Shown here piece after piece: positions 1 through 10,040 of a stretch of DNA of 64,000 nucleotides (its first letter is position 1; each line of letters opens with the position of its first letter). Under the pieces are notes generated by a model, which ran no database searches, was not told the DNA's origin, and saw only the letters and a list, made by a program, of their open reading frames with translations. Both the position numbers and the translations under genes were made by a program. The stretch is from Phoebastria nigripes (lineage: Eukaryota > Chordata > Aves > Procellariiformes > Diomedeidae), in the NCBI GenBank assembly GCA_035582835.1, contig JAYKAV010001853.1, positions 62,001 through 126,000 on the forward strand, read 5' to 3'.

Positions 1-82
1 TTGGTGGGCCATAGCACAAACAGCCACCATAGATTCGCTCCATAGCTTCACCCATTATGTGAGCACTTGAGTGCCAGTATAC
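1..82 (-). CDS. TARS1: TARS1 coding exon 5 (editing domain start, runs off the window)
   Basis: The exon starts after the acceptor ccattag at phase 0 and encodes residues 140-166, VYWHSSAHIMGEAMERIYGG then CLCYGPP. HSSAH is the HxxxH zinc/editing-site motif of the ThrRS/AlaRS second additional domain, which removes serine mischarged onto tRNA-Thr. The window edge cuts the exon. Confidence 0.95.
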
Positions 83-3000
83 CTAATGGAAGTAAAAAAA
101 AGGGGGTATCAGTCTGAATACGCACAATGCATTTCTGAGTATTTTATTTAAAACCTTTTCTGAAACGCCTCCTTTTAAGGATACTTGATGCAGATCCCAC
201 ATTAGAGCAGTCTGTAGGAGGGAAGTGACCTGCCCAGCAACACTGTCATCATAAGCACCAATATTTCCAGAAGGTAACACTGGAAAACTGTTTACAGCTT
301 GGTAGCAAATAGTTCTTATTTTCAACTATTGTTGAAATGATTCAGTTATTGTCAAGAAGTCAGGAAACTAATTCAGAAACTTTTTTTTCTATGAACTTCC
401 ATCAATCAGCTCTGGATAAAGACCAAAAGGTGCGCTTTCAACATAAGGCTGTGGTCCTAATCCGAAGATTTTACGCATGGGAAATCCTGCACTGAAGTAG
501 AACAGTTCATAAAGTTAAAAATTACACTCCGTCTCGTAGTACACCTGAAGTTTTGACAAATTAAAACCAAATCTATAGGACTTCAGTCTGCTTTTATTTG
601 CACAGACCAGAAAACATAAATCTCACAGGAGACATCATTTACCCAATACGAAAACCCTAAGTTTGAATGCAAGACCTCTGTGATGAGTTTGACTGACAGC
701 GTCTTGTACCAAATGATTTTTTCTAAAGAGAGTATTTACAAATTTACTGGATATCCACATTTATCTGAATGAGTAGCCAAAATAAAGTACGTACTTTTGC
801 ATGTTCAAAGTAAAAGAGCAGCCTGATCAGTACTTTTATGATTGTACATAGACAGTACTTTTCTACTCAGTATTGTTTTCAAAGTCAGTGCTGAAGAGGT
901 CAGTTCAAAAGACCTACTTTACATTAACACGAAGGCTGCAAATATAAAATTTTAATAAGAACAGACTTGATAAACTACAGCAACTGCTAGCAGACTCGGC
1001 TACAAATACACAGCAGAATGTACATTATCTGCAGTACCCTATGTCCCTTGTAAGGANCTAACAGAAAATGCAGATGTACCTACACAGCAAACCTGTTTCG
1101 ATCTCATCTTTTGAACAAAGTAAAGATGCAAATAACTACTCGAGGCTGAGTTCAATGCGAATCCAAGGGCAAACAAATTTTGGTAGAAGATACTCACTGC
1201 TTGAGCCTCTTCATCTTCAAACTTAAGCAGCTCCAGGGTACAATCCTCCTCCAAAGGACGGTCTAGATCCCAAACCATCTTGTTCACTTTAGCAATAACA
1301 GTGTTGTCAGCTAAGCCCTGACTGCAGAATAAACACACGGTACATAATCTTTTGAAATCAGCAAGTAGAAGTTCCCCAAATTTGCCCTCCATGTTGAGTA
1401 AGATTTTCAGGAGTGCTCAGAGTGCCTACAATGTCATAAATAAATTCCAAATAAAAGAGCAGTTTAGCCAGTCTTGAACATTCATGAAAATCTTACTCAC
1501 ATCTCAGAGATGAGGGAAGAAAACTGCTGTATACTCAACATTCATACATTCATTAACATATTTGACTTAAAGGCAGCCACCTCAAAGTACTAACCTGACT
1601 TCAAAATCCTATTGCAATAAAAGACAGAGCTTCTCTTTTAAAAATTATCAAATACCATTTCTGATGGTAGTAACTTTACAGTTTTGTTTCCACTAGGCAA
1701 AAACCCCTTTCCTTGATCCCAAATCACAACAGCAAAGAAGGTTCCAGTGACAAGGCACCTAAGCATGGAAAAAAAATGGCATTTCACCTTTAGGAATCAC
1801 TCAGTTTTTGTAATTTTAACTGTCAGGATGTCCAGTGTGCATTGTTCAAATCTGCTCCACAGCAAGTTTGAGTAATCCGGACATGTGCAATGCTCTTTTT
1901 GATGGGTATCTCCCACGCAAGTAAAAACGCAGTTAAGTGAAAGACACTCATACTGTTAACTCTCTCTGAAATCAACTGAAGCTTCACCCAGCAGTCACCT
2001 TCCCCAGGTCGATGCAAACTGGTTTGCATGTGCTAACATTCAATCTGATCCAGTAAATTTATTAGCAATTAGTTCTTAATGCAATGACAGTACTTGCGGG
2101 GAAAAATATACAAGTAATGTGTGTCTAAAAGATCTCAATTATATTCTTATTTAATTTTAGAAACTGTATCTTCATAAGGCAAAAAAATTACACTCCAAAA
2201 CTGAAACCCTATTGGTTACCTCCAGTTTATTATATACAAGATGCCTTGAGAAGAGTTGAGATAAAGGACCAAAACAGAAATTATACATTACCCGTACCCT
2301 CGCAGCCACAACCTGCTGACATAAAGCTGTCTGAAAATGATTGAGTGTATCACAGAATAGAACCATACCTAATTCCACAAGCGATTTGATAAGGAGTAGT
2401 CTTCCAAGATTCAGCATCAACCTGCTTACCATCAGGTAATGTAACTTTAATGGGTTTACTGTCATTTGCAGCTCTTTCTGCAAGGAGTGCATCATGTTCA
2501 GCTTTGAGTTTATTGTACATCTCTAAACGCTCACTGATAAATGCAGGCCAGGGATTCAGCTATATATAATGAATAAAGAGAAAGGAAAAAATCAACACAT
2601 TATTAGAGTAATCTAGTATCACATTATGTCAAGAACGCAAACAGAATGGATATACCTTTCACAAGCATCTATGTGACCATATCTATATATGTGCTATATC
2701 TAACAAATAATCATTATTATTACAAATTATATAGTATTGATTATATAGTAATGTCATAAGACTTCAGCTTCATGAAAATTATTACTTTGAAATGTACCGC
2801 TGTACATCTGTTTAATAAACTACAAATGTTAATAAGCTACTACATAGTTTATTTAACACCTGTTTAATAAGCTACATGAGACAAAAATAAATTTGAAAAG
2901 ACTGTAGAAATTCAACATAAAAATAGATTTTTCTTATTAGGTCAAAAAACTGAGGGAACACCTCTACTCTGAGCCACCTGGACAGGAACTGGCTCCAGCC

Positions 3001-3962
3001 TACACATCATATAATGACGTCAGGACTATCAGCTTGGGCATAACCAAGGTTATACAGCTATGCAGTTGGGTCGGATAGCAGCTGGCCCTCTCTGTGCAGT
3101 CAGAGGGATCTGTGTTTATCCACCATGAAGATGGAAAAGACCTTAGGCACACCTTCCTCATCCCAGAGATCCGCTGCCTACCTCCTGGTGCAAACAGGGG
3201 CACAGTGAAAAGCATTACGAAGCAGCAACTATGGAAATCTGAACTGCTCTCCCATTACACCAATACGACTTGGTGTAAAAAGCAACAAAGTCACTTCATG
3301 GCAAACTTTGGGAAATAAGAGGGAGTGGGAAAAGGAGTAACGCCAGATAAAGTACTTCAGAGGGATGAACTGCAGCAATGCCAACAGTACACAAGACAGC
3401 AACCAGGAGACCGCATTTTCAACCCCGCCACGGCCCAAGGACAGCTCACCTCCGTCCGCCCTCCATCGCCGGCCCCTTCCTTCATTTTCTTCTTTCCGCA
3501 GTCTGCGCTTTTTTCTTCCCCAGCATTTACCTGAGGAGGGCGAGCACCATTTCCTCATTCTCCAGCAGTCGCTCACACCTGCGGCGCTTTAACCCCCCTC
3601 AGCCCCACACACCAGGGAAGAGACCCGACCTCTTCGCCCCGGGACACCCCAGCCCAGCTCCCTGCTCTTTCACCTTCAGGTAAATCCCACCGCCTCTCGA
3701 CCCTGCTCCCCCGGAGGTGGGGAAACCCCCGGCGACCCGCTGTAAGGGTTAGGGGGAAGAGGCCTAGCTCTCTCCTGCCGCCAGCACCCGTCCTCCTGAC
3801 AATGCCGCCCCCCCTCCAGGCCTGACGCGGGAAGAAGGGGATGCCCCGCCTCAGGACACCCCCAGCCCGCGGTGAGGGGAAGCCGCGCTGAGGAGAGAGC
3901 CGGTGCTCCGGCGCGGCCCGCCGCCGCGGTGCCGGGCCCACCTGGCTGTCAGCGCCCGCCAT
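1..3962 (-). CDS. TARS1: Threonyl-tRNA synthetase, cytosolic (5' five coding exons, partial)
   Basis: TARS1 joins threonine to tRNA-Thr in the cytosol for translation. The joined exons (3942-3962, 3450-3530, 2369-2559, 1198-1321, 1-82, minus strand) give the first 166 residues. Residues 1-34 are a variable, lysine- and glycine-rich leader. Residues about 75-139 are the TGS domain, containing KPIKVTLPDGKQVDAESW. Residue 140 onward enters the second additional (editing) domain with the HSSAH metal-binding motif at 143-147, followed by GEAMERIYGGCLCYGPP. All four introns have GT/AG ends and the phases agree. The match to the vertebrate protein is close from LNPWP (residue 35) onward. The catalytic class II core and the anticodon-binding domain lie beyond the left edge. 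The gene is divergent from NPR3 and starts in a CpG island. Identity is close to certain; only the first seven residues are less secure. Confidence 0.95.
1198..1321 (-). CDS. TARS1: TARS1 coding exon 4 (TGS domain)
   Basis: A 124-base exon that completes Ser98 and encodes residues 99-139, including QGLADNTVIAKVNKMVWDLD and LELLKFEDEEAQA. The acceptor is ctgcag and the donor GCA|gtgagta. It forms the second half of the TGS domain. One N lies nearby at about 1057 but outside the exon. Confidence 0.96.
2369..2559 (-). CDS. TARS1: TARS1 coding exon 3 (TGS domain start)
   Basis: A 191-base exon encoding residues 35-97 plus the first two bases of Ser98. It begins LNPWPAFISERLEMYNKLKA and runs into the TGS domain with IKVTLPDGKQVDAESWKTTP and YQIACGI. 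The donor is AG|gtatgg at phase 2. The exon is nearly collinear with the human protein. Confidence 0.96.
3015..3022. promoter_or_regulatory. Perfect CRE palindrome (TGACGTCA) in TARS1 intron 2
   Basis: The full consensus CREB/ATF site lies about 0.9 kb inside TARS1 from its start codon. A CpG preserved in otherwise AT-rich intron DNA is slightly notable. Function is only inferred from the motif. Confidence 0.4.
3450..3530 (-). CDS. TARS1: TARS1 coding exon 2
   Basis: An 81-base, 27-codon exon with phase 0 at both ends (acceptor ctcctcag, donor GAG|gtgagc). It encodes VNAGEEK, then a charged stretch ending GKKKMKEGAGDGGRTE. This parallels the GEEK...GGKKK..KEGSGDGGRAE leader of the human protein. 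Basic, disordered-looking sequence of this kind is typical of the N-terminal extension of cytosolic ThrRS. Confidence 0.88.
3942..3962 (-). CDS. TARS1: TARS1 coding exon 1 (start codon)
   Basis: This short coding start encodes MAGADSQ and ends in a CAG|gtgggc donor at phase 0. The ATG sits in a strong context (purine at -3, G at +4) inside the CpG island. It was chosen because it is the only ATG that splices in frame into the recognisable second exon (VNAGEEK...). The leader of this protein varies among vertebrates, so homology does not fix the start. Confidence 0.75.
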
Positions 3963-4040
3963 TGCCGCACGCGGAGCCGCTCGGCGCAGCGGGGAAGGGG
4001 CGGGAACGGCCCCGCGCAGGCGCCTCCCGGCCGCCGCAGC

Positions 4041-4049
4041 TGATGCAAC
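4041..4049 (-). promoter_or_regulatory. Candidate C/EBP-ATF response element (CARE/AARE)
   Basis: TGATGCAAC on the plus strand reads GTTGCATCA in the direction of TARS1 transcription. It matches the C/EBP-ATF composite element (TGATGNAAN) used by ATF4. It lies about 80 bases upstream of the start codon, between GC boxes. Many cytosolic aminoacyl-tRNA synthetase genes are ATF4 targets in amino-acid starvation, so the location makes sense. The call rests on motif and position only. Confidence 0.55.
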
Positions 4050-4092
4050 CGGGGGCGGCCGCACCGACCCGGGCGGGGCCGCCGCGGCCGGG

Positions 4093-4097
4093 CCAAT
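4093..4097 (+). promoter_or_regulatory. CCAAT box (NF-Y type)
   Basis: The motif GGCCAATGGG lies about 130 bases upstream of the TARS1 ATG, a usual distance for NF-Y sites in CpG-island promoters. It is inverted relative to TARS1 transcription, which NF-Y tolerates. Confidence 0.5.
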
Positions 4098-4364
4098 GGG
4101 GACGGAGGGCCGCGGCGGGTCGGGCGGTCCTGGGGTGTGTGGCCGGGGCGGCGGCGCGGCGTGAGTGGAGGCGGCCTGTGAGGGGCCCCAGCAGCTCAAG
4201 GTGGCGGAGCCCCTGCCAGCACCCATGAGGGTGGGAAGCGGGGCAAGGGGCCCGTGTCCCCACACCCCTGCTCCCCTCGCTCCCGCGGGGAGAAGCATAA
4301 CCAGCCTTCCCCCGCCAGCAGGGCCCCACGAGGGTGGTAAGGGGCTGAGGGAACGGGGTGGCAC

Positions 4365-7300
4365 TCAGGGAGACCTACCTACCATTTCCCTGAGGCAGAG
4401 ATTCAGTCAAGGATGGATCAACTGATGGGAGTACTCTTTGCAAAGGAGACAGAAATAAAATAAAAATCGGATTGACCAATGTCTGATTTCCCAGGGGAAA
4501 AAAAGTGGAAGAGATGCTGAGGAGATTGTGCCAGACCTGGACCGCAGGAGTGCGGCTGCTTTGCGTAGCCCTGTCCTGAGGGGAGGCATCAGGGGGTTGG
4601 AGGCTACAGACATCTCTGAGAAAAGGCTGTGATATTCAGGCACAGCTTTTTGCTTTGTAACCTTCCTCCCTTCTCTCCCCGCTCTTGTTTTTATATAATA
4701 ATAAATAATATTTTCATTTAGGAAGGTTAGTTAGTTTCAGCACATTCTCATGGTGGCTCTGGGCTCCCAGCGTGGTCTGTCCCAAGGCCCTTGGTGTGTC
4801 TGGTGAACTTGTAGCCTCGTTTAAGAAGGTGTTTATTACAAGATTTCATGTTCTCAAGAAATCCTAGCATAGCGTCCTTACTTTGAAGAGTCTAAATCAG
4901 GGGTCAGGGCTTGGCTTGGACCTCTGCTGCCTGCAGAGCACCCGACACTTCTGCCTCCTGTAACGGCCGCTTCCTCTTCGCCTGTAGCAACGATCAGGGA
5001 TTTTGGAGTGTTTCAGTCAGCTAAAATGTGCTTAGACGGACATCAGAGCACCTCAGACTCCACAGACTTAAGCTGTAAGAAAAAAGTTCAGGAAAAACAG
5101 ACAGTTTTGTATAGCTTTCAAATACTGATTATGTAGGGGTGAAGGATGGTTGAGAGAACATCACCACATTACTTGACCACAAATGTAGGAGCTTAAAAAA
5201 TAATGTAAATGTTTTTNTATTTTTTAAAATATTAAAATGGGAAGGTGTAGTAAATATGAACTTAAAGACAGAATCAGGTCTAGACCTGAATAATTTATTT
5301 ACTGTCTAAAAATAAAATACGAGCAGTATAAGTATTGGCAAAAACATTTCTTAAACATTTACATTTAATAATATATGTAAGATGTTGTGTAGCAATACAA
5401 CATTTAGTAATACAAAGGATATTTGTTTTTAAATACTAATTTTTAGATTTGCAATATCTTCTAAAATCTTTCTGTGTGAACGAATTGCAACTGGCTAAGA
5501 GACAGCACATTGCAAAACTTACAGATAAATGATCTAACCCCAAAATGAACAAAACCCTGCACTGATGCTGTTAAAGACGACAGATGATGAAATATTTAAA
5601 AGCAATCGGGAGAACTGTCCCTTTTGCCAGAAGATGGCAGCAGCGAAACACACTGTGCTGATGAGAAGCTAATTCTGCAGGATGCCCTGCTCACAGCTCC
5701 TGGCTTTAGATAACAGGATTTACGGCATAAAATACAAAACTAAATGACCGCTTTACTGGCTTGGCTCTTAAGCAGCGTAATTAAAGGTGTGTGACTGAAC
5801 TCAGTCGGACTCTAAGACAGTGTAAGTTGATTTCAGTGTGCTTTCATGATTATCACCAAGTGAATGAATGGATGTTTCTGCTTCATTTGAAGTTTGTTGG
5901 AAATAACGTGGTTGGAAAGTTCGATTGGAATTGCAATGTTATTTGGCTTATATTTAGTTTAGGAAAACTAAAAATCAAAATGAAACAAAAATGAAAAAAT
6001 TTTAAAAAATGAATCAAAATTTAAGAAAAGAAAATCTAAAAAAAAGCTAATCCGAATTTTTAAAAGGAGAAGAGAGTAAAAAAGAGTGAGAAACAAAAGG
6101 TAAATGAACATGCAAGGAACTGAGGAAGGGGAAAGAGATGATATTTTAAGAAAAGTATTTCACAACCTGTAACACATCTACACCATTTACTTGCACCAGC
6201 TGCTCCAGGGAAACCCATCTAACTTGTGATACAGTGCTGGCCTTTCTGTAAAGTGTCTGGGTTTGTTTATATTTTGTGTACATTAAATCAACTCTGTTCA
6301 CTGTAGAGTATTTCCTAACTTTGCAAACTCTCAACTAATTCAAAAATCAAACTGTATGAAAGCCATCCATTTACATCCAGGGCTCAAAATACATCATTTG
6401 AATTCAAGGCCTAATGGATTTCCATAAGCTCACATCAAGCAAAGAGCTCCCATTACAAAATCATGCAAATATGGGAATCTCAGCTTTGAGAATTGAAATC
6501 TTTTTGTGCAGTTTTCTGCTGTATTAATTTCACCTGGGCTGATACAACAAAGCAGTAGACTTCTTAGAAGTCCAGTATAGCAAGCTTAGAAATGTAGATT
6601 CAGAAATTTAACAACACGTGACGTTAAATAAAAAAATAAAGAAAGTTGACATTAAATTAAAATACCTGTGAAAATAAGTGAAGTCCTGATTCAAACTGGA
6701 ACATGCTAGCAAAACTGAATCTAAGCCTTGGTTTTCGATATTTTTTCAACTTCTGTGGCCTTATTATTAAAAGAAAATAGTTAACTTTTTAGGAGGATAC
6801 GAAAAATAACTGATATTTCATGCAAAGGAGACTAGTTTTATTTTGTTTCTATATCCATGACGGCTTTGTGTACAGCCACTACAGTATGTAGTCCAGTAGT
6901 ATTCATGGTGCCAAGGGGTTTGCCATATCTACCAGGCATTTTTCTGCTTCTTCCAGAAGAGATGCATGCTTGTGCTTTCCAGGGAGAAAATCCTTCCTAA
7001 CAGCAGAAGTCTCACTGACCTTTTGTAGATTGGAAGCACACTGTACAGTGACAGCCTTGTCCCACCTGTGTCCCAGGGTCCAGGTCCTCTTCAATTGCCC
7101 CTCTTGCCACCATTTCTTCATACCTGCAACTGTGGAGATAAAGCATTCAAATAACTCAGGTCCAGTTCGTTCTCTACTACCAGGCAGGTTTTTTGAGTAA
7201 AACACAATAAGGTTGTATTTGGTCAAATGTAGGAGACATCCAGTTTCAGTGCTCATAGTTACAGATGCTGGGGTCACAGGTTACAAATTCTAGGTGAAAC

Positions 7301-8540
7301 TTAAAACCAGGGTTCATTCCTTAACATCAGAAAAGCATCAGACTCCTACTAGGAATCCTTAGGCCTTTTAAAGAAGCGAGATGCTGGGTGGTTTTTTTTT
7401 TTTTATTTTTTCTCTAATAAAACTAGATTTGGCTTTCTGCTTCTTTGTAACAAACACACCAATGATAACTCATGTCTCATATTTCCCCTGCATCTCAGAT
7501 TTACCCCTGCTTCACTTGGCTAAAAAGTTTTAGCATGCTTACAGTTGAGTCAACAATATTTTGTTACCTCACATTATGAAATGTAGTAGGTGTGCATACA
7601 TTCAATTAAACTCAGATCTTTCCCGTGCTCTTTTCATAGAGCTCATACATGTCATTTGGGGAGTCACACTATTAACCCAAGTGACGTATCTAGGATTAAG
7701 ATACTTTTCCAAACCTTTGCCTTTAGGATAAACTGCCCCTGCTTCACAGTGTTACAGATGATTAATCGTATTTTCCAGTAAGATTTGCACTTAAAAACAT
7801 AAAACTATTGTTTGTTTTTCATTTAAAATCTTTTTTGGATACTGGTCTCAGAAAAAGATGTGCTGTCTGCAGTTGTGTGGATCTGTGACTCCCACTCTGG
7901 TCTCCGCTCTCAGTCTTGTGACTGGGCTGTGAGATGGGGATTCAGAGCTCCTGCCTTCCATTTCCTATTCTTTGGTTAAGATAAAACAGTGAGGCAGCAG
8001 TCATTTAAAAAGGCAAATAAAACATTAGCAATTTCATATACTGAGGAGGAGGGGTGATAAACTGAAAAAATTAAAATCACATGTCCTTAACTGTCCTTAA
8101 TCACAGCTTAAACTATTATAATGAACTCAGGTTAAAAATCCAATTGATACAACATTTTTCCCAAACTTCTGGCTCTTGGACACACCCTTGGTTTTTGTAC
8201 CTAAATTTAAACTAGCTTTTACTATAACTGAACATCACCAAGCTATTCTACTACATAACACTTTTTTGCCCATATATGGAATTTTCCAGTATCCAAAATA
8301 CTTTTTTGGTAACCTTTTTTCCCTAACAAAAACCTATTATGGTTCATTTTAATGTGTCTTTCAGAATTTAAAGTCTGAGAGTGTGGTTTATTTCAGATAT
8401 TTTTGTAATAATGGAATTCCAATTTCTGAAAAGCNTTTTTTCCCTATAGATATCACTTATATTTTTTCCCTGAGAATAGTCTTTTCTGTGCCTGTAACAG
8501 CAGACCATGGATATATTTACATAATATCTATACAATGAAA
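4365..8540. other. Intergenic region, no gene seen
   Basis: From the edge of the TARS1 CpG island the sequence becomes AT-rich. Open frames are short, and I recognise no protein, RNA gene or young repeat. A run of A-rich sequence lies near 5985-6080 and a T-run near 7391-7410. It may contain regulatory sequence, which cannot be judged from one genome. Confidence 0.6.
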
Positions 8541-8542
8541 AG

Positions 8543-8569
8543 TTAAATTTCATAATTTATGAAATTTAA
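8543..8569. repeat. Perfect AT-rich palindrome, 13-bp arms
   Basis: The left arm TTAAATTTCATAA and right arm TTATGAAATTTAA are exact reverse complements around one central base. A direct repeat of AAAAATAATTAGC follows immediately (about 8568-8597). It could be a hairpin, a remnant of a small inverted-repeat element, or chance in AT-rich DNA. Confidence 0.8.
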
Positions 8570-9584
8570 AAAATAATTAGCACAAAAAATAATTAGCCTA
8601 ATCAGACATCCTTCTTGATACTCTTACCAGAAAAAGTACTGGTTTGCACGTTACAGAGACCAAACTGTTACTTCATCTTCTCTGTGAGCAGAGTCCTCCA
8701 CGCCATGGCATGACGTGGCACATGGAGGAATTTCATACATAATGCGATTAGAAGCAAGAAATGCATTTCCGAGTCATTCATTTGCTACAGTCCATAACGA
8801 TCAATTTTCCAAATTCAATTTCTTACTCCAAGCAATCTCCATCATACTCCATAGCACTAGAAATGATCTCCAAATACCAAAGGACAAAAAATTCTTGCAT
8901 TAGCTTCTCCTGCCAGTCCTTCATCAGNCGATTTTCAGGGGAAATGGCAGACAACACAGGGAAAACAGATGTTGTATTCTAGGGTTTTGTTTCCTTTGAC
9001 CGTATTTTTCATTGCAGTTATGACTTAATTTCACACATTTCCAGTGAAATTTATTTTATTTGAAAAGTATGTTCTCGGTTTCTCTTTTTAGCCATGACTC
9101 AAATGTTCTGGTGATCTTGTCATTAACATCCCTTTTTAATGATGTTTCATGGACACAATCCAATAACATTGCTTCAAATAAAGAAACACATGAAAGCTGA
9201 TGGAAACAGCTTAACTGTGAATTTTGTCAAACTGCTTGTGACAAGTTACATAAAGGCTTTTTTCTTTGTGTCCTTTTCACTTGGAAGTATTTGGAATCTT
9301 ACTAAAAATAATACTAAACTGGTAAATCATTTCAAGGTTTTATAACTACAGGGATAGAGGACAGAAAACTTTCCTTAGTAGCAGTAGCTGCCAGAAGATG
9401 GATTCCTGAGGGACTCCATTGTTAGATGCTGATAGNAGGAAAAAGATACTCCGAGGGGAGATACAAAGTTTTATTTATTCACAGTTTTACCTGGAAGAAT
9501 GGGATGGGACGTCTTGGCAATAGCATGGAACAGAAGAAACAACTGATCACTATCTTTAAAACATCTGCACCATATGGAAGGACC

Positions 9585-10040
9585 ACAACATCTCTTTTCA
9601 GTCTTCTCTTTTCTAGACTAAGCAAACTTAACTTTTGAACCTGTCTCAGGGGGACACACTTCCAGACTCCAGTTTTTCCCTTCTGAACTTTCCAGTTTGT
9701 GTTTCTCTCAAAACAATAATGCCCAAAGCAAACAGTACTCCTGCAGAGCGGAGAGGACTATTGCTCAGACCTGACATACAGCACTTCTGCTAATATAACA
9801 TCATCGTATTGCTCACTCGCCTTCAGTTCGTGGCTCTCTAGGATGAGCAGAATCTTTTCTGCAGCGCTATTCTGTACTGTATTCTGCTTTTCTGTACACT
9901 TTCCTGAAGGGCAAAGCAGTGGACATTATTAAATTAGTTGTTTGACTTCAAACTACCTCTCCAGTTTGTTATGATCATCAAAATTTTAAAGTATTTGTCA
10001 GCCCTCTTTCATCTTGACATGTTCACAGATTTTTAACATG
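9585..10040 (-). mobile_element. Ancient CR1/L3-type LINE fragment, minus orientation
   Basis: Several segments resemble the reverse complement of ancient amniote CR1/L3-like LINEs. They are CAGTCTTCTCTTTTCTAG and ACTAAGCAAAC at about 9600-9627, ACACTTCTGCTAATATAACA near 9780, and CTCCAGTTTGTTATGATCA followed by AAATTTTAAAG near 9958-9990. The copy is heavily diverged and no reading frame survives. Family assignment is from memory of consensus patterns, and the ends are approximate. Confidence 0.5.

Larger units (their letters stand above)
83..3449 (-). other. TARS1: TARS1 introns 2-4
   Basis: The intervals 83-1197, 1322-2368 and 2560-3449 are AT-rich intron sequence around the small exons. 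I see no further exon. Intron 2 holds a perfect CRE palindrome (3015-3022). A local direct repeat (CTGTTTAATAARCTAC, near 2808 and 2861) lies in the same intron. Confidence 0.7.
3850..4180 (-). promoter_or_regulatory. TARS1: TARS1 CpG-island promoter
   Basis: Very GC- and CpG-rich sequence surrounds and precedes the TARS1 start codon, and CpG density stays high from about 3440 to 4350. It has GC boxes (GGGGGCGG near 4051, GGGCGGGGCC near 4071), a CCAAT box at 4093-4097, an ATF4-type site at 4041-4049 and no TATA box. This is a typical housekeeping promoter. The transcription start is not visible but should lie a little upstream of 3962. Confidence 0.8.

Noticed and set aside
83..325. 80-codon minus-strand frame next to TARS1 exon 5
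   Set aside because: It lies wholly in TARS1 intron 4. The translation has no match to TARS1 and begins directly at the splice acceptor.
3573..4364. 263-codon minus-strand open frame over the TARS1 promoter
   Set aside because: CpG-island composition keeps the frame open. It conflicts with the supported TARS1 exon 1 and its splice donor, and the translation is Pro/Arg/Gly/Ala-rich with no domain.
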